This document shows positions 43,825-55,718 of a DNA stretch of 64,000 nucleotides, in pieces; the stretch's first letter is position 1; the number at the start of each line of letters is the position of its first letter. The stretch comes from Dokdonella sp. Its GTDB lineage: Bacteria > Pseudomonadota > Gammaproteobacteria > Xanthomonadales > Rhodanobacteraceae. A program made the translations under genes and the position numbers. The notes beneath the pieces are model-generated. The model was not told where the DNA came from, did not search any database, and worked only from the letters and a program-made list of their open reading frames with translations. The DNA lies in NCBI GenBank assembly GCA_016712865.1, contig JADJQH010000002.1, positions 124,001 to 188,000 of the forward strand, read 5' to 3'.

Positions 43825-44705
43825 ACCCCGTGCAGAGTCCTCAGAACCGCACGTCGCAACGCCTGTTGCGCAAGCGCAGCGCCATCAATGCCATTGCCAT
43901 GACTTTGTCCTGCGCAGCGGCATTGTTTGGCCTCGTCTTTCTCGGCTGGATCCTTTGGACCACCATCAGCAAGGGGCTGGTCGGAATCGACTGGGCGCTG
44001 TTCACGCAAAGCACCCCGCCTCCGCAGGAAAGCGGTGGCTTGGCAAACGCCTTCTTTGGCAGCGCAATCATGTGTGGTCTGGCAATACTCATGGGCGCCC
44101 CGTTGGGTATTGCCGCGGGAACCTGGCTGTCGGAGTACGCCGGTGCGCGCAGGATCGGCATGGTCGTGCGCTTCGTCAATGACATCCTGCTCTCCGCCCC
44201 ATCCATCGTGCTCGGCCTGTTTGTCTACACCCTGGTCGTGGCGCAGATGGGAACCGGCTTCTCCGCCATTGCCGGCGCCATATCCCTGGCATTCATCGTC
44301 ATTCCCGTCATCGTGCGCACTACGGATGAAATGTTGCGGCTGGTTCCGGCACAGATGCGCGAAGCCGCACTTTCACTCGGCGTACCGCAATGGAAGGTGA
44401 TCGTGCAGGTGCTTTATCGCGGCGCATCCGCAGGCATCGTCACCGGAATCCTGCTTGCCCTGGCGCGCATCAGCGGCGAGACCGCACCCTTGCTGTTCAC
44501 CTCGTTCGGCAACCAGTACTGGAGCACAGATCTCGCCAGCCCGATGGCCAGCGTGCCGGTGGTGATGAACCAGTTCACCGCCAGCCCGTATGAGTCCTGG
44601 CACACCCTGGCCTGGGCCGGCGCCCTGGTCCTCACCTTCTTCGTACTGGTGCTGAGCCTGCTGGCACGCGCCATCCTTTCCAGGAACAAAGTTCGCCATG
44701 ACTGA
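43821..44705 (+). CDS. pstA: Phosphate ABC transporter permease PstA
   Basis: 294 residues, about six helices (first [20 protein letters not shown]). The EAA-loop motif [20 protein letters not shown] is near 180-200. Pairs with PstC. Overlaps pstC by 4 bases and pstB by 8 bases, so the subunits are coupled in translation. Confidence 0.96.
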   Translation: MNPVQSPQNRTSQRLLRKRSAINAIAMTLSCAAALFGLVFLGWILWTTISKGLVGIDWALFTQSTPPPQESGGLANAFFGSAIMCGLAILMGAPLGIAAGTWLSEYAGARRIGMVVRFVNDILLSAPSIVLGLFVYTLVVAQMGTGFSAIAGAISLAFIVIPVIVRTTDEMLRLVPAQMREAALSLGVPQWKVIVQVLYRGASAGIVTGILLALARISGETAPLLFTSFGNQYWSTDLASPMASVPVVMNQFTASPYESWHTLAWAGALVLTFFVLVLSLLARAILSRNKVRHD

Positions 44706-45522
44706 GCTTGCCTTTTCCATGAACGCACCGGTGGTGGCGCACTCGCCGCGGGCCGTGGCCGCCAACGCAACCGCAAAGATGAGCGCGCGCAGGTTGAACT
44801 TCCACTATGACCGCTTCCATGCGATCAAGGATGTCAGCCTGGACATCGCCGCCAATCGCGTGACCGCGCTGATCGGGCCATCCGGTTGCGGCAAGTCAAC
44901 CTTGCTGCGCACCTTCAATCGCATCTACTCGATCTATCCGAAACAGGTTGCCAGCGGCGAACTCCTCCTGGATGGCGAGAACATCCTGCATCCCAAGTAC
45001 TCGCTCAACCAGCTGCGCAGCAAGGTCGGCATGGTGTTCCAGAAGCCGGTGCCGTTTCCGATGACGATCTTCGAAAACGTGGCTTACGCCATCCGCCACT
45101 ACGAGAAGCTGTCCAAGGCGGAAATGAACGTGCGCGTCGAGCAGGCACTGAACCAGGCTGCGCTGTGGGATGAGGTGAAGGACAAGCTCAAGCAAAGCGC
45201 ACTTGGGCTTTCCGGTGGCCAGCAGCAACGCCTGTGCATTGCCCGAGCGGTGGCCTTGAAGCCGGATGTGTTGTTGCTTGACGAACCAACATCCGCCCTC
45301 GACCCGATAGCAACCAGCCGCATCGAGCAACTGATCGCAGAGTTGGCCGGCGACTTCACCATCGCCATCGTCACCCACAACATGCAGCAGGCGGCACGCT
45401 GCTCGGACTTCACCGCCTTCATGTACCTCGGCGAGTTGGTGGAATTCGGCCCCACCGAAAAGCTGTTCACCCAACCCGGCAAGAAACAGACCGAGGATTA
45501 CATCACCGGCCGCTTCGGCTGA
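44698..45522 (+). CDS. pstB: Phosphate ABC transporter ATPase PstB
   Basis: 274-residue ABC ATPase that drives phosphate import. Walker [16 protein letters not shown] loop [13 protein letters not shown], signature [17 protein letters not shown], Walker [15 protein letters not shown] and switch His in [11 protein letters not shown]. Start overlaps pstA; phoU follows after 10 bases. Confidence 0.97.
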   Translation: MTELAFSMNAPVVAHSPRAVAANATAKMSARRLNFHYDRFHAIKDVSLDIAANRVTALIGPSGCGKSTLLRTFNRIYSIYPKQVASGELLLDGENILHPKYSLNQLRSKVGMVFQKPVPFPMTIFENVAYAIRHYEKLSKAEMNVRVEQALNQAALWDEVKDKLKQSALGLSGGQQQRLCIARAVALKPDVLLLDEPTSALDPIATSRIEQLIAELAGDFTIAIVTHNMQQAARCSDFTAFMYLGELVEFGPTEKLFTQPGKKQTEDYITGRFG

Positions 45523-45532
45523 GGAACCGCAC

Positions 45533-46261
45533 ATGCATCAGACCAGTGAGCACATCGTGAAAAGCTACGACGAAGAATTGGACCGCCTGACCGGGGAAAT
45601 CCTGCGCATGGGCGACCTTGCGCTCAATGAATTGGAGGCGGCCATCAATGCAGCGATGGAGCGCGACAGCGAAACCGCGCAAAGCATTGTCGACAGCGAC
45701 CAGGAGGTGGACAAGCTCGAACTTGAGGTCAGCCACGACGTGATCCGTCTCCTCGCACTGCGCCAACCGATGGCTGGCGACCTGCGCGAAGTGCTGGCCG
45801 CCTTGCGCATCGCCTCGGACATCGAACGCATCGGTGACTACGCAGCCAACGTCGCCAAGCGTGCCATCGCGCTCAACCGCGTGGAGCGCGTTCGTCCCGT
45901 GTTCAGCCTGCCGCGACTGGGAAAACTGGCCGGGGACATCCTCGGCGAGGTACTGCTTGCCTATCGCGACCGCGACGCCGATCGTGCCTTGCTGGCCTGG
46001 GCGCGTGACGAGGAACTGGATGGCCTGTACACCGGCATGTTCCGCGAACTGTTGACTTACATGATGGAAGATCCACGCACCATCACCGCGTGCACGCACC
46101 TGCTGTTCATGGCCAAGAACATCGAGCGCATTGGCGATCACGCCACCAACATTGCGGAAAACGTCTACTTCATTGTGCACGGCCATCGCATGCCACAGGC
46201 GCGTCGCAAGGCGGATAGGACCGATTCGCTGCTGGCGTCGGGCACCCAGCTTTCTAACTGA
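45533..46261 (+). CDS. phoU: Phosphate-signalling protein PhoU
   Basis: 242-residue, all-helical cytoplasmic protein with two PhoU repeats. Metal-binding motifs in DRDADRALLAWARDEELD and the pair ASDIERIGDYAANVAKRA and AKNIERIGDHATNIAENV. It represses PhoR-PhoB signalling when phosphate is plentiful, acting through Pst. PhoB and PhoR are not in the window. Confidence 0.97.
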   Translation: MHQTSEHIVKSYDEELDRLTGEILRMGDLALNELEAAINAAMERDSETAQSIVDSDQEVDKLELEVSHDVIRLLALRQPMAGDLREVLAALRIASDIERIGDYAANVAKRAIALNRVERVRPVFSLPRLGKLAGDILGEVLLAYRDRDADRALLAWARDEELDGLYTGMFRELLTYMMEDPRTITACTHLLFMAKNIERIGDHATNIAENVYFIVHGHRMPQARRKADRTDSLLASGTQLSN

Positions 46262-46351
46262 GGTAACGTCGAACCGGTTGCCAATGCCGTCAATCCTGCG
46301 CGAGCCGAAATCCATCGGCGCGATGAACACATGCCCTTGAAATCAAGATGG

Positions 46352-46371
46352 ATCCCGGCTTTTGCCGGGAT
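46352..46371. repeat. ATCCCGGC hairpin (REP-like) between phoU and acs
   Basis: ATCCCGGC-TTTT-GCCGGGAT, an 8-bp perfect stem, in the 163-base spacer of the convergent phoU and acs genes. It is of a short dispersed-hairpin type often found at gene ends and could stop transcription from both sides. Confidence 0.55.
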
Positions 46372-46424
46372 GACGACTTGAATACTCGCCGACTTGAGGC
46401 AACGTCGATCAAAGGGTGCAGCCG

Positions 46425-48365
<1,941 letters not shown>

Positions 48366-48495
48366 GCGAGCCTCCGCAGATTGCATCAAGAGTTCATGCA
48401 TGATGCCACGGCTTGCGAGCGAGGCGCTCTTTTCGACCTTCGCTGCGAAACATCACCTTCACGCGCTATTGTCGCTGAGCATTGCAATCAGCATC

Positions 48496-49017
48496 TCATC
48501 CATTCTTTCCAGCTTGACCCCTGACAAACCTGTGGAGTTGATCGAAGGTTTCATCCAGACCGCTGGTGCTGCCGGACTCAATGGCTTCGTCGAGCGCCGC
48601 TTTCGATGGGTAGAGGTCATGCATGACCAGTCGCGTGTTGCCACCGATCTCCTCAAGCGTGACGGTTGTGATCTGGCCGTTGTCACCCGCTTCCTCATTG
48701 GTCCATACCAGACGCGAATGCGCAGTCACTTCCAAATACCGACCATGAACCGCCATGGTCTCGGGAGCCGATGGATGGTGGAATTCGAGGCGATACGTAC
48801 CACCTTCGCGAACATCCATGACACAGGAAACCATGGTCAGGCCGCAGGACTTTGGAACCCACCATCGCTGAAACAGCTCAGGCTTGGTCCAGGCTTCAAA
48901 GACCAGGCGTGCTGGCGCATTGAAAATTCGCGTCACCACGAGTTCACGGTCGGATACTCGATTCACGATCGTGCGCTCCTGCGGAGCGGTGCTATCACTT
49001 GCGCTTTCTTCGACCAT
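48496..49017 (-). CDS. SRPBCC (AHSA1-type) ligand-binding domain protein
   Basis: 173 residues from the ATG at 49017 (MVEESASDSTAP), which has AAGGA eight bases upstream; an ATG three codons earlier is possible. START/Bet v1-like fold: RELVVTRIFNAPARLVFEAW, RWWVPKSCGLTM, GRYLEVTAHSRLVWTNE and the C-terminal helix ESGSTSGLDETFDQL. This family is often paired with an ArsR regulator, as here (the genes overlap). Substrate or ligand unknown. Confidence 0.9.
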   Translation of the reverse strand: MVEESASDSTAPQERTIVNRVSDRELVVTRIFNAPARLVFEAWTKPELFQRWWVPKSCGLTMVSCVMDVREGGTYRLEFHHPSAPETMAVHGRYLEVTAHSRLVWTNEEAGDNGQITTVTLEEIGGNTRLVMHDLYPSKAALDEAIESGSTSGLDETFDQLHRFVRGQAGKNG

Positions 49018-49360
49018 CACGCTCATCCTTTCGTTTGAGGTCCTCGATGACCCTGTCCAGCTCGTTGAATCGCGCGCCCCACATTTCGCGGTGTCTGTTG
49101 AGCCACGCTGCTTCTTCACCCAATTGCCTGCGGCCAAGAGTACAAGTACGCACGCGCCCGATTTTCACGCTCGTCACGAGACCGGCACGCTCGAGAACCG
49201 CCACGTGCTTTCGCATGCCCGTTAGGGTCATGTGGAACCTGTCGGCCAGGTCGGTTATGGATGAATCCGTTCGACCGAGATGTTCAAGAACACCACGCCG
49301 CGTGACATCCGAAAGTGCGGCAAAGGAGGCGTCGAGCCTGGCTTGATTATACTGAACCAT
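48995..49360 (-). CDS. ArsR-family winged-helix transcription regulator
   Basis: 121 residues. The wHTH is SFAALSDVTRRGVLEHLGRT and then SITDLADRFHMTLTGMRKHV, LERAGLVTSVKIGR. No ArsR-type metal-binding CVC motif (the recognition helix is not preceded by metal Cys), as expected for the sub-family that is paired with SRPBCC proteins. Start MVQYNQARLDASFAAL. The 3' end overlaps the SRPBCC gene. A 24-bp palindrome covers its start codon. Confidence 0.92.
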   Translation of the reverse strand: MVQYNQARLDASFAALSDVTRRGVLEHLGRTDSSITDLADRFHMTLTGMRKHVAVLERAGLVTSVKIGRVRTCTLGRRQLGEEAAWLNRHREMWGARFNELDRVIEDLKRKDERDGRRKRK

Positions 49361-49372
49361 ATGGCTCAGTAT
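49349..49372. promoter_or_regulatory. Palindromic operator at the ArsR/GNAT divergent start
   Basis: ATACTGAACCAT (49349-49360) and ATGGCTCAGTAT (49361-49372) are inverted copies, 11 of 12 matching. It is centred exactly on the ArsR start codon. It is a good candidate for the ArsR binding site, controlling its own operon and possibly the divergent GNAT gene. Inferred from symmetry and position. Confidence 0.65.
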
Positions 49373-49414
49373 GTAACACCTTGTCCTTCCACATGCAACG
49401 GGAGCCTTGGCGTC

Positions 49415-49858
49415 ATGAGCGGATCCGTGCACACCGCTGTGCAACTGATTGAGCAGTTTCCCGATTTGGAGCACTACCGTCGAATTCGAGCTGAGGCAGG
49501 GCTCGCACAGAAAACGCTTGAAGCATCACGCCGTGGACTTGCGAACACCCTGTATGGCGTCAGCTTGCTTCACGAAAGGGAAATTATCGGCATGGGTCGC
49601 GTGATCGGAGACAACGGCACGGTATTTGTCATTGCCGACATCGCGGTTGTTCCCGCCTGGCAAGGTCGCGGCCTCGGACGTCAAATCATGAAAAGCCTGG
49701 ATCTCTGGCTGCGTCGCAACGCACCCGAATCTGCGTATATCACCCTGGTCGCCAATGGTGACGCGAAGTTCCTTTACGCGAAGTTCGGTTTCGAGGAGCC
49801 GCCTCCCGACGTGGTTTACATGGAATACATCCAGAGTCCACGCGGGGGCGACCCATGA
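49415..49858 (+). CDS. GNAT-family N-acetyltransferase
   Basis: 147 residues. Acetyl-CoA loop is VPAWQGRGLGRQIMKSL (R/Q-x-x-G-x-G/A), preceded by GMGRVIGDNGTVFVIADIAV, and followed by FLYAKFGFEE. An in-frame ATG at 49361, inside the palindrome, would add 18 residues without GNAT pattern; the 49415 ATG has GGGAG further upstream than usual. Substrate unknown. Confidence 0.88.
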   Translation: MSGSVHTAVQLIEQFPDLEHYRRIRAEAGLAQKTLEASRRGLANTLYGVSLLHEREIIGMGRVIGDNGTVFVIADIAVVPAWQGRGLGRQIMKSLDLWLRRNAPESAYITLVANGDAKFLYAKFGFEEPPPDVVYMEYIQSPRGGDP

Positions 49859-49885
49859 CCCGAAGCAACCGGATTGCACGTCCTC

Positions 49886-50683
49886 CCTCTCTCTCCGCCA
49901 GATACGAAAAAGGCCTCGACTGAATTCCAGACCAACATCGCGAGGGATATGCTCGGCTCATCCCTGAGCCTCACCCTCGCGCCAAGCGCCCAGGCTCCTT
50001 GGGCTGTCCAAATTCGTTCCCGACGAATTTGTCACTGCGAAGGCAGGATGCCGAAGCGAACATCGCCATCGGCGATGGCCCGAAGGGTGAGGGCCGGGAA
50101 TGGCCCGAATCAACCCGGAGGTTTCGTCCACACCTCTCTCTCCGCCAGATACGAAAAAGGCCCTGACGGAGCTCCAACCCAACATCGAGAGGGATATGCT
50201 CGGCTCATCCCTGAGCCTCACCCTCGCGAGCAGCGCTCGGGCCAGCCGTTCGGCTGTCCAAATTCGTTCCCGACGAATTTGTCGACCCCGGAGGTTTCAT
50301 CCACACCTCTCTCTCCGCCAGATACGACAAAGGCCCTGACAGAGATCCAACCCAACATCGAGAGGGATATGCTCGGCTCATCCCTGAGCCTCACCCTCGC
50401 GAGCAGCGCTCGGGCCAGCCGTTCGGCTGTCCAAATTCGTTCCCGACGAATTTGTCGACCCCGGAGGTTTCGTCCACACCTCTCTCTCCGCCAGATACGA
50501 AAAAGGCCCTGACCGAGCTCCAACCCAACATCGAGAGGGATATGTTCGGCTCGTCCCTGAGCCTCACCCTCGCGCCAAGCGCTCGGGCCAGCCATTCGGC
50601 TGTCCAAATTCGTTCCTGACGAATTTGTCGAACCCGGAGGTTTCGTCCGCACCTCTCTCTCCGCCAGATACGACAAAGGCCCC
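49886..50683 (+). repeat. Tandem array of 173-bp repeats carrying the tRNA-Ser 3' end
   Basis: Five copies of CCTCTCTCTCCGCCAGATAC begin at 49886, 50133, 50306, 50479 and 50652; the last three intervals are exactly 173 bases, the first is 247 because of a 74-base insert (about 50034-50110). Each copy starts with the tRNA-Ser 3' end with CCA and about 15 bases of its trailer. The rest of the unit holds small hairpins (AAATTCGT-TCCCG-ACGAATTT; GCTCA-TCCC-TGAGC; CAGCC-GTTC-GGCTG). 173 is not a multiple of 3, and the open frames seen here change phase between copies, so it is not a coding repeat. The copies run on the plus strand, head-on to the tRNA gene. Confidence 0.93.
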
Positions 50684-50719
50684 GATTGGGGCCTTTGTCG
50701 TATCTGGCGGAGAGAGAGG
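50652..50719. repeat. 32-bp perfect palindrome over the tRNA-Ser(GCT) 3' end
   Basis: The arms 50652-50683 and 50688-50719 are exact inverted copies with the loop GATT. The right arm contains the last 15 bases of the tRNA including CCA. The inner part (GGCCCC/GGGGCC then TTTGTCGT on the minus strand) could act as the tRNA terminator. The trailer RNA could pair with the tRNA's own acceptor 3' strand. Confidence 0.9.
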
Positions 50720-50797
50720 GATTCGAACCCTCGATAGAGCTTTTGACCCTATACTCCCTTAGCAGGGGAGCGCCTTCGACCACTCGGCCATCTCTCC
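50705..50797 (-). tRNA. tRNA-Ser(GCT)
   Basis: 93 bases with CCA encoded (50707-50705). Acceptor GGAGAGA (50797-50791) pairs with TCTCTCC (50715-50709), discriminator G at 50708. Anticodon arm CTCCC-CTGCTAA-GGGAG with anticodon GCT, reading AGC and AGU. Long variable arm; T arm GAGGG-TTCGAAT-CCCTC. Located between csrA and the tandem repeats. Confidence 0.97.
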
Positions 50798-50885
50798 GGA
50801 TTCTTGCTCCGCAAACTGGAGGTTCGCGGGTTCGCCTGATTCGGCGGGACGCGAAGGATACTCGGCGCGCAACGCCGGGTAAAGC

Positions 50886-51092
50886 TCAGGAATCCGCGGC
50901 GCCGCCCGCGTCCTCGGACCCTGGGCCCTGCTCGCGCTTGATGCGTTGATAGATTTCTTCTCGATGTACCGAGACGTCTTTCGGGGCATTGATTCCGATG
51001 CGAACCTGATTGCCCTTCACGCCCAGAACGGTGACCGTCACTTCGTCGCCTATCATCAGGGTTTCCCCGACACGGCGGGTCAAAATCAACAT
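50886..51092 (-). CDS. csrA: Carbon storage regulator CsrA (RsmA)
   Basis: 68-residue RNA-binding post-transcriptional regulator. Start [20 protein letters not shown] with AAGGAG eight bases upstream; RNA-contact residues L4, R6-R7 and R44 ([10 protein letters not shown]) are kept. The C-terminus is Gly/Ala/Glu-rich. It lies downstream of alaS and upstream of tRNA-Ser, the usual gammaproteobacterial neighbourhood. Confidence 0.97.
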   Translation of the reverse strand: MLILTRRVGETLMIGDEVTVTVLGVKGNQVRIGINAPKDVSVHREEIYQRIKREQGPGSEDAGGAADS

Positions 51093-51347
51093 GTTGTCTG
51101 CTCCTTGGAACCCGTTTGTCGATCCGGTCCGTTGCTGGCACGTACCGCTCCCGGCACACGCCTTCATTGGATCCCGGGACCGAAACCAACCTCCCTAGCT
51201 GGTTTCGCAGCCCGCCCCCTCGCAGCTTTTTGCCCCGTTGAGGTCACTCATCCGCATCCAGAGAATGACCGCCAAAGCGACGAAAGCATACTAAGCGAAG
51301 CACTTGGCCGGACGCAAACGAAAGCGCCAAATGCCGCCGGTTGCGCC

Positions 51348-53984
51348 TTACGCCAGCGTTTTTCCAATCCACTGTGGCAACGACGAAAGCACGCTGGCTA
51401 CTGCCGGTGAATCGGTTCCGCCGCCCTGGGCCATGTCCGGCCGTCCTCCGCCCTTGCCGCCAATGGCAGCAGCCACATGGGCAACCACGTCACCCGCCTT
51501 GATGCGACCCAACGCCTTGCCGCCGACGCCGCCAACCAGCGCGATGCGCCCGTCCGCACCGGAGGCGAGCAGCACCACGCAATCGCCCAGTTTCACTTTC
51601 AATTGATCCACGCTGTCGCGCAGGGATTTGGCATCCAGCCCATCCAGGCGTGCGGCGAGCACGCGGATGCCGCCAACCTCGACGGCCTGGCCTTCAAGAT
51701 CGGCGCTCGCGGCACTGGCTGCCTTGGCCTTGAACGATTCCAGCTCGCGCTCAAGCTTCTTCTGCTTGTCCAGCAACTGACGCAGCTTCTCCACCGCATC
51801 CAGCGGAGAGCTCGAGAGCATTTGCGCGAGCTCACCCAGCCGGCGCTCCTCGTCGACCACATGGGTGGTGGCATCCGCACCCGTGATTGCCTCGATGCGA
51901 CGGATACCTGACGCAACACCACCTTCGCCCAGCAACTTGAACAGGCCAATGTCGCCGGTACGCGTCACATGCGTGCCTCCGCACAGCTCGGTGGAAAATT
52001 CGCCCATCCTGAGCACCCGGACATGATCACCGTATTTCTCGCCAAACAAGGCCATGGCACCCATGTTGATGGCGTCGTCATAACCCATGTTGTGCACTTC
52101 CGCTTCATGGTTGCCACGGATCTGCGCATTCACCAGGTCTTCGATCCGGCGCAGTTCGGCGGGCGAGACCGGCTGGAAATGCGCAAAGTCGAAGCGCAGG
52201 CGATCCGGGGCCACCAGCGATCCCTTCTGCGTGACATGTTCGCCAAGCACCGTGCGCAGTGCCGCATGCAGCAGATGGGTGGCGGAATGATTGAGGACGA
52301 TGGACCTGCGCCGATCCTGGTCGACGATGGCTTCGACCATCGTGCCGGGCGTCAGTGCCGCCTGCCCCTGCCAGCGTCCGACATGGCCATGGAAGACGCC
52401 GCCCAGCTTGATCGTGTCAGTGACCTGGAACGTTCCATTCGGAGTGCGCAGTTCCCCGCAGTCTCCAACCTGTCCGCCCGACTCGGCATAGAACGGCGTG
52501 CGGTCGAGCAGGATGATGGCTTCCTCGCCGGTGTTCAGTTCATCCAACTTCTTGCCGCCGCGCACAATCGCAAGCACGCGCTCATCGGCTTCGGCACACG
52601 TGGCATATCCGGAGAAGCGGGTGGCTTCGAGTGAACTGGCCAATTCGGCAGGCAATTGCCCTTTCGACTCGAAGCTGCTGGCGGAACGCGCGCGTTCGCG
52701 TTGTTCGTTCATGGCCTTGTTGAAGCCCGGCATGTCAACCGACAGGCCGCGTTCGCGTGCAATGTCCGCGGTCAGGTCAACCGGGAACCCGTAGGTGTCG
52801 TACAGGCGGAACGCTTCGCTCCCGGCAATCTCCGACGAGGAACGCGAGGCGACATCCTCGAACACCTTCATGCCCTGCTCCAGGGTTTCCCCGAAGCGTT
52901 CCTCCTCGGCCTTCAGTGCGCGTTCGACAAACTCGCGCTTGGCTTTCAGCTCCGCATAGGCATCGCCCATCTGCTCGACCAGCGGCTCCACCATGCGCCA
53001 GAAAAACTCACCGCGCACGTTCAGCATCCAGCCGTGGCGCAAGGCACGCCGGATGATCCGACGCAGGACGTAGCCGCGACCTTCGTTGGAGGGCAGCACG
53101 CCATCGACAATCAGGAACGAGCAGGCGCGGATATGATCGGCAATCACGCGCAGCGACTTGTTTTCCGTGTCCTTCACGCCGGTCAGCCGGGACGCCGCCG
53201 CAATCAGGTGGCGGAACAGGTCGATCTCGTAGTTGGAATGAACCTTTTGCAGGATCGCGGCAAGCCTTTCCAGGCCCATGCCGGTATCCACGCACGGCGC
53301 GGGCAACGGCGTGAGGGTGCCATCCTCGGCGCGATCAAACTGCATGAACACGAGGTTCCAGATCTCGATGAATCGATCACCGTCCTCGTCCGGCGATCCC
53401 GGCGGCCCGCCGGCAATATGCGCGCCGTGGTCGTAGAAAATTTCGGTGCAGGGTCCGCAGGGACCGGTGTCGGCCATCTGCCAGAAATTGTCCGAAGCAA
53501 ACGCCGCTCCCTTGTTGTCGCCGATGCGGATGATGCGTTCCACCGGCAAGCCGACTTCATCGCGCCAGATGGCGAAAGCCTCGTCGTCGGTGTGGTAGAC
53601 CGTGGCAAGCAGGCGCTCAGCGGGAAGCCCCCAAACCCGGGTCAGCAGTTCCCAGGCCCAGAGAATGGCGTCGCGCTTGAAATAATCGCCGAACGACCAA
53701 TTGCCAAGCATCTCGAAGAAGGTGTGGTGGCGCGCGGTGTAACCGACCTGGTCCAAATCGTTGTGCTTGCCACCTGCGCGCAGGCAGCGCTGCACATCGA
53801 CAACTCGCGGGCCGGGCGGTTTTTCGCTGCCCAGAAAGGCATTCTTGAACGGCACCATGCCCGAGTTGGTGAACATCAGGGTGGGGTCGCTGGCCGGCAC
53901 CAATGAGCTGGAGGGCACCACGGTGTGGCCCTTGCCACGAAAGAATTCGAGGAAGTCGGAGCGGATTTCAGCGCTGGTTTTCAT
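51348..53984 (-). CDS. alaS: Alanyl-tRNA synthetase
   Basis: 878 residues. Class II catalytic core (about 1-240), with the motif [18 protein letters not shown] and [10 protein letters not shown]; editing domain with zinc ligands in [14 protein letters not shown] and [16 protein letters not shown]-terminal DHHA1/C-Ala domain ([20 protein letters not shown]). Normal length. Between recX and csrA. Confidence 0.97.
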   Translation of the reverse strand: MKTSAEIRSDFLEFFRGKGHTVVPSSSLVPASDPTLMFTNSGMVPFKNAFLGSEKPPGPRVVDVQRCLRAGGKHNDLDQVGYTARHHTFFEMLGNWSFGDYFKRDAILWAWELLTRVWGLPAERLLATVYHTDDEAFAIWRDEVGLPVERIIRIGDNKGAAFASDNFWQMADTGPCGPCTEIFYDHGAHIAGGPPGSPDEDGDRFIEIWNLVFMQFDRAEDGTLTPLPAPCVDTGMGLERLAAILQKVHSNYEIDLFRHLIAAASRLTGVKDTENKSLRVIADHIRACSFLIVDGVLPSNEGRGYVLRRIIRRALRHGWMLNVRGEFFWRMVEPLVEQMGDAYAELKAKREFVERALKAEEERFGETLEQGMKVFEDVASRSSSEIAGSEAFRLYDTYGFPVDLTADIARERGLSVDMPGFNKAMNEQRERARSASSFESKGQLPAELASSLEATRFSGYATCAEADERVLAIVRGGKKLDELNTGEEAIILLDRTPFYAESGGQVGDCGELRTPNGTFQVTDTIKLGGVFHGHVGRWQGQAALTPGTMVEAIVDQDRRRSIVLNHSATHLLHAALRTVLGEHVTQKGSLVAPDRLRFDFAHFQPVSPAELRRIEDLVNAQIRGNHEAEVHNMGYDDAINMGAMALFGEKYGDHVRVLRMGEFSTELCGGTHVTRTGDIGLFKLLGEGGVASGIRRIEAITGADATTHVVDEERRLGELAQMLSSSPLDAVEKLRQLLDKQKKLERELESFKAKAASAASADLEGQAVEVGGIRVLAARLDGLDAKSLRDSVDQLKVKLGDCVVLLASGADGRIALVGGVGGKALGRIKAGDVVAHVAAAIGGKGGGRPDMAQGGGTDSPAVASVLSSLPQWIGKTLA

Positions 53985-54164
53985 CTGGAGCGAATTTGCA
54001 GAGTCGGAAATGGGAAACGGGATGGGCGCGCAAACCTGAGGACCCGACGTGCAACCCGGGGCAATCGATTCCGGCTGTCGAGTCCTTGAGGCGCCGTTGA
54101 TTCACGTTCCAATCGTTCGTCGATCCCGCGAAGGCGCGAATGACGGAAATGGATCAGCGTTGCC

Positions 54165-54656
54165 TCAGGTTTTGCTGCGCGTGAGGGCGCTTACTGTGGC
54201 GGCATCAAAGCCGCGGCGCAAGAGAAAGGCCGCCTGCCGCGCGCGCGCCTTGGCGTCTGCCGCAGCGCCCTGCCCGAAATGCCGGCGCAACTGGCGCTGC
54301 GCAAGCTCCTGCCAATCAACATCCAGGGCATCAAGAACAGCGCGGATCTCGGCATCGGTGATGGCGTGGGTGCGAAGTTCGGCGGTTATCCGAAGCGGGC
54401 CGTATCCATTGCTGCTGCGAGTGCGTGCCAGCATTTCCGCGAAACGGGCATTGCTCAACTGTCCGCCGGCTTGCAGGGTTTCCATTGCGGCGCTGGATTC
54501 CTCCGCGGAATAGCCATCGCGTTCAAGTCGGGTTTGCAGTTCACGCTGGGAACGCTCACGCCGAACCAGCAAACCCAGCGCCTTGGCGTAGGCGCCGGGC
54601 TTTTCGGTGGAACTTTCGTGGGAAGCGGACGGCGGTTTGCGCCTCATGCCTGTCAC
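54165..54656 (-). CDS. recX: Regulatory protein RecX
   Basis: 163-residue helical inhibitor of RecA filaments. Three-helix repeats: AKALGLLVRRERSQRELQTR, ISNARFAEMLARTRSSNGYG-like segment, and a C-terminal ARQAAFLLRRGFDAATVSAL. An ATG three codons in is also possible. It lies 30 bases after recA. Confidence 0.93.
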   Translation of the reverse strand: MTGMRRKPPSASHESSTEKPGAYAKALGLLVRRERSQRELQTRLERDGYSAEESSAAMETLQAGGQLSNARFAEMLARTRSSNGYGPLRITAELRTHAITDAEIRAVLDALDVDWQELAQRQLRRHFGQGAAADAKARARQAAFLLRRGFDAATVSALTRSKT

Positions 54657-54686
54657 GCCATGCCCCGATCAGCCGGCAACTGTGCG

Positions 54687-55718
54687 TCAGGCTTCCTCGG
54701 TTTCGACCGCCGGCAGCGGCGAATTGCCCGATTTGACCAGCAGCTTTTCGCGCAAGGCGCTGTCGATTTCATTGGCAATCTCCGGGTGTTCCTTGAGGAA
54801 CAGGCGCACATTGTCCTTGCCCTGGCCAATGCGGTCGCCCTTGTAGCTGTACCAGGCCCCGGACTTCTCGACCAGATTGTGCTGCACGCCGAGCTCGATC
54901 AATTCGCCTTCACGCGAGCTGCCCTCGCCGTACAGGATCTCGAACTCTGCCTGGCGGAAGGGCGGTGCAACCTTGTTCTTGACCACCTTGACCCGGGTTT
55001 CGGAACCAATGACTTCCTCGCCACGCTTGACCGCGCCGATGCGCCGGATATCCAGGCGCACCGAGGCGTAGAACTTCAGGGCGTTGCCGCCGGTGGTGGT
55101 TTCCGGATTGCCGAACATGACGCCAATCTTCATGCGAATCTGGTTAATGAATATCACCAAACATCCTGATTTCTTTATGTTTGCCGTCAACTTGCGCAGG
55201 GCCTGGCTCATCAGTCGCGCTTGCAGGCCGACATGCGTATCGCCCATTTCACCCTCGATTTCCGCCTTGGGCGTAAGTGCGGCCACCGAGTCGACCACCA
55301 CCACATCCACGGCATTGGAGCGCACCAGCATGTCGGCGATTTCCAGTGCCTGCTCGCCGGTATCGGGCTGCGACACCAGCAGGTCATCGACCTTGACTCC
55401 GAGTTTTTCGGCATAGGTCGGATCCAGCGCATGCTCGGCATCCACGAACGCGGCCGTGCCCCCGGCGCGTTGGCAAGCAGCAATCACCTGCAGGGTGAGG
55501 GTGGTCTTGCCGGAGGACTCCGGCCCGTAGATCTCGACCACGCGCCCGCAAGGCAAGCCGCCGATACCGAGCGCAATGTCCAGTCCGAGCGAACCGGTGG
55601 AAATGGTGGCCACCGCTTCGTTCACGCGATCGCCCATGCGCATGACTGCGCCCTTGCCGAACTGCTTCTCGATCTGGCTCAACGCGGAGGAGAGCGCCTT
55701 GCGCTTGTTGTCGTCCAT
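54687..55718 (-). CDS. recA: Recombinase RecA
   Basis: 343 residues. Walker [17 protein letters not shown], Walker [14 protein letters not shown]1/L2 regions ([37 protein letters not shown]) and acidic C-terminus. Central to homologous recombination and SOS. No lexA is adjacent, unlike in many Xanthomonas, where lexA precedes recA; the upstream gene is pncC as in Pseudomonas. I saw no clear LexA box. Confidence 0.98.
   Translation of the reverse strand: MDDNKRKALSSALSQIEKQFGKGAVMRMGDRVNEAVATISTGSLGLDIALGIGGLPCGRVVEIYGPESSGKTTLTLQVIAACQRAGGTAAFVDAEHALDPTYAEKLGVKVDDLLVSQPDTGEQALEIADMLVRSNAVDVVVVDSVAALTPKAEIEGEMGDTHVGLQARLMSQALRKLTANIKKSGCLVIFINQIRMKIGVMFGNPETTTGGNALKFYASVRLDIRRIGAVKRGEEVIGSETRVKVVKNKVAPPFRQAEFEILYGEGSSREGELIELGVQHNLVEKSGAWYSYKGDRIGQGKDNVRLFLKEHPEIANEIDSALREKLLVKSGNSPLPAVETEEA

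Noticed and set aside
49886-50683. Possible CRISPR array or integron
   Set aside because: Repeats are contiguous 173-bp units without unique spacers or cassettes; no integrase gene is in the window.
49874-50783. Several 80-210-codon frames through the tandem repeats, some proline/arginine-rich
   Set aside because: The 173-base unit shifts frame at each copy, so no protein repeat is kept; a protamine-like product as proposed for tyrT cannot be argued here.
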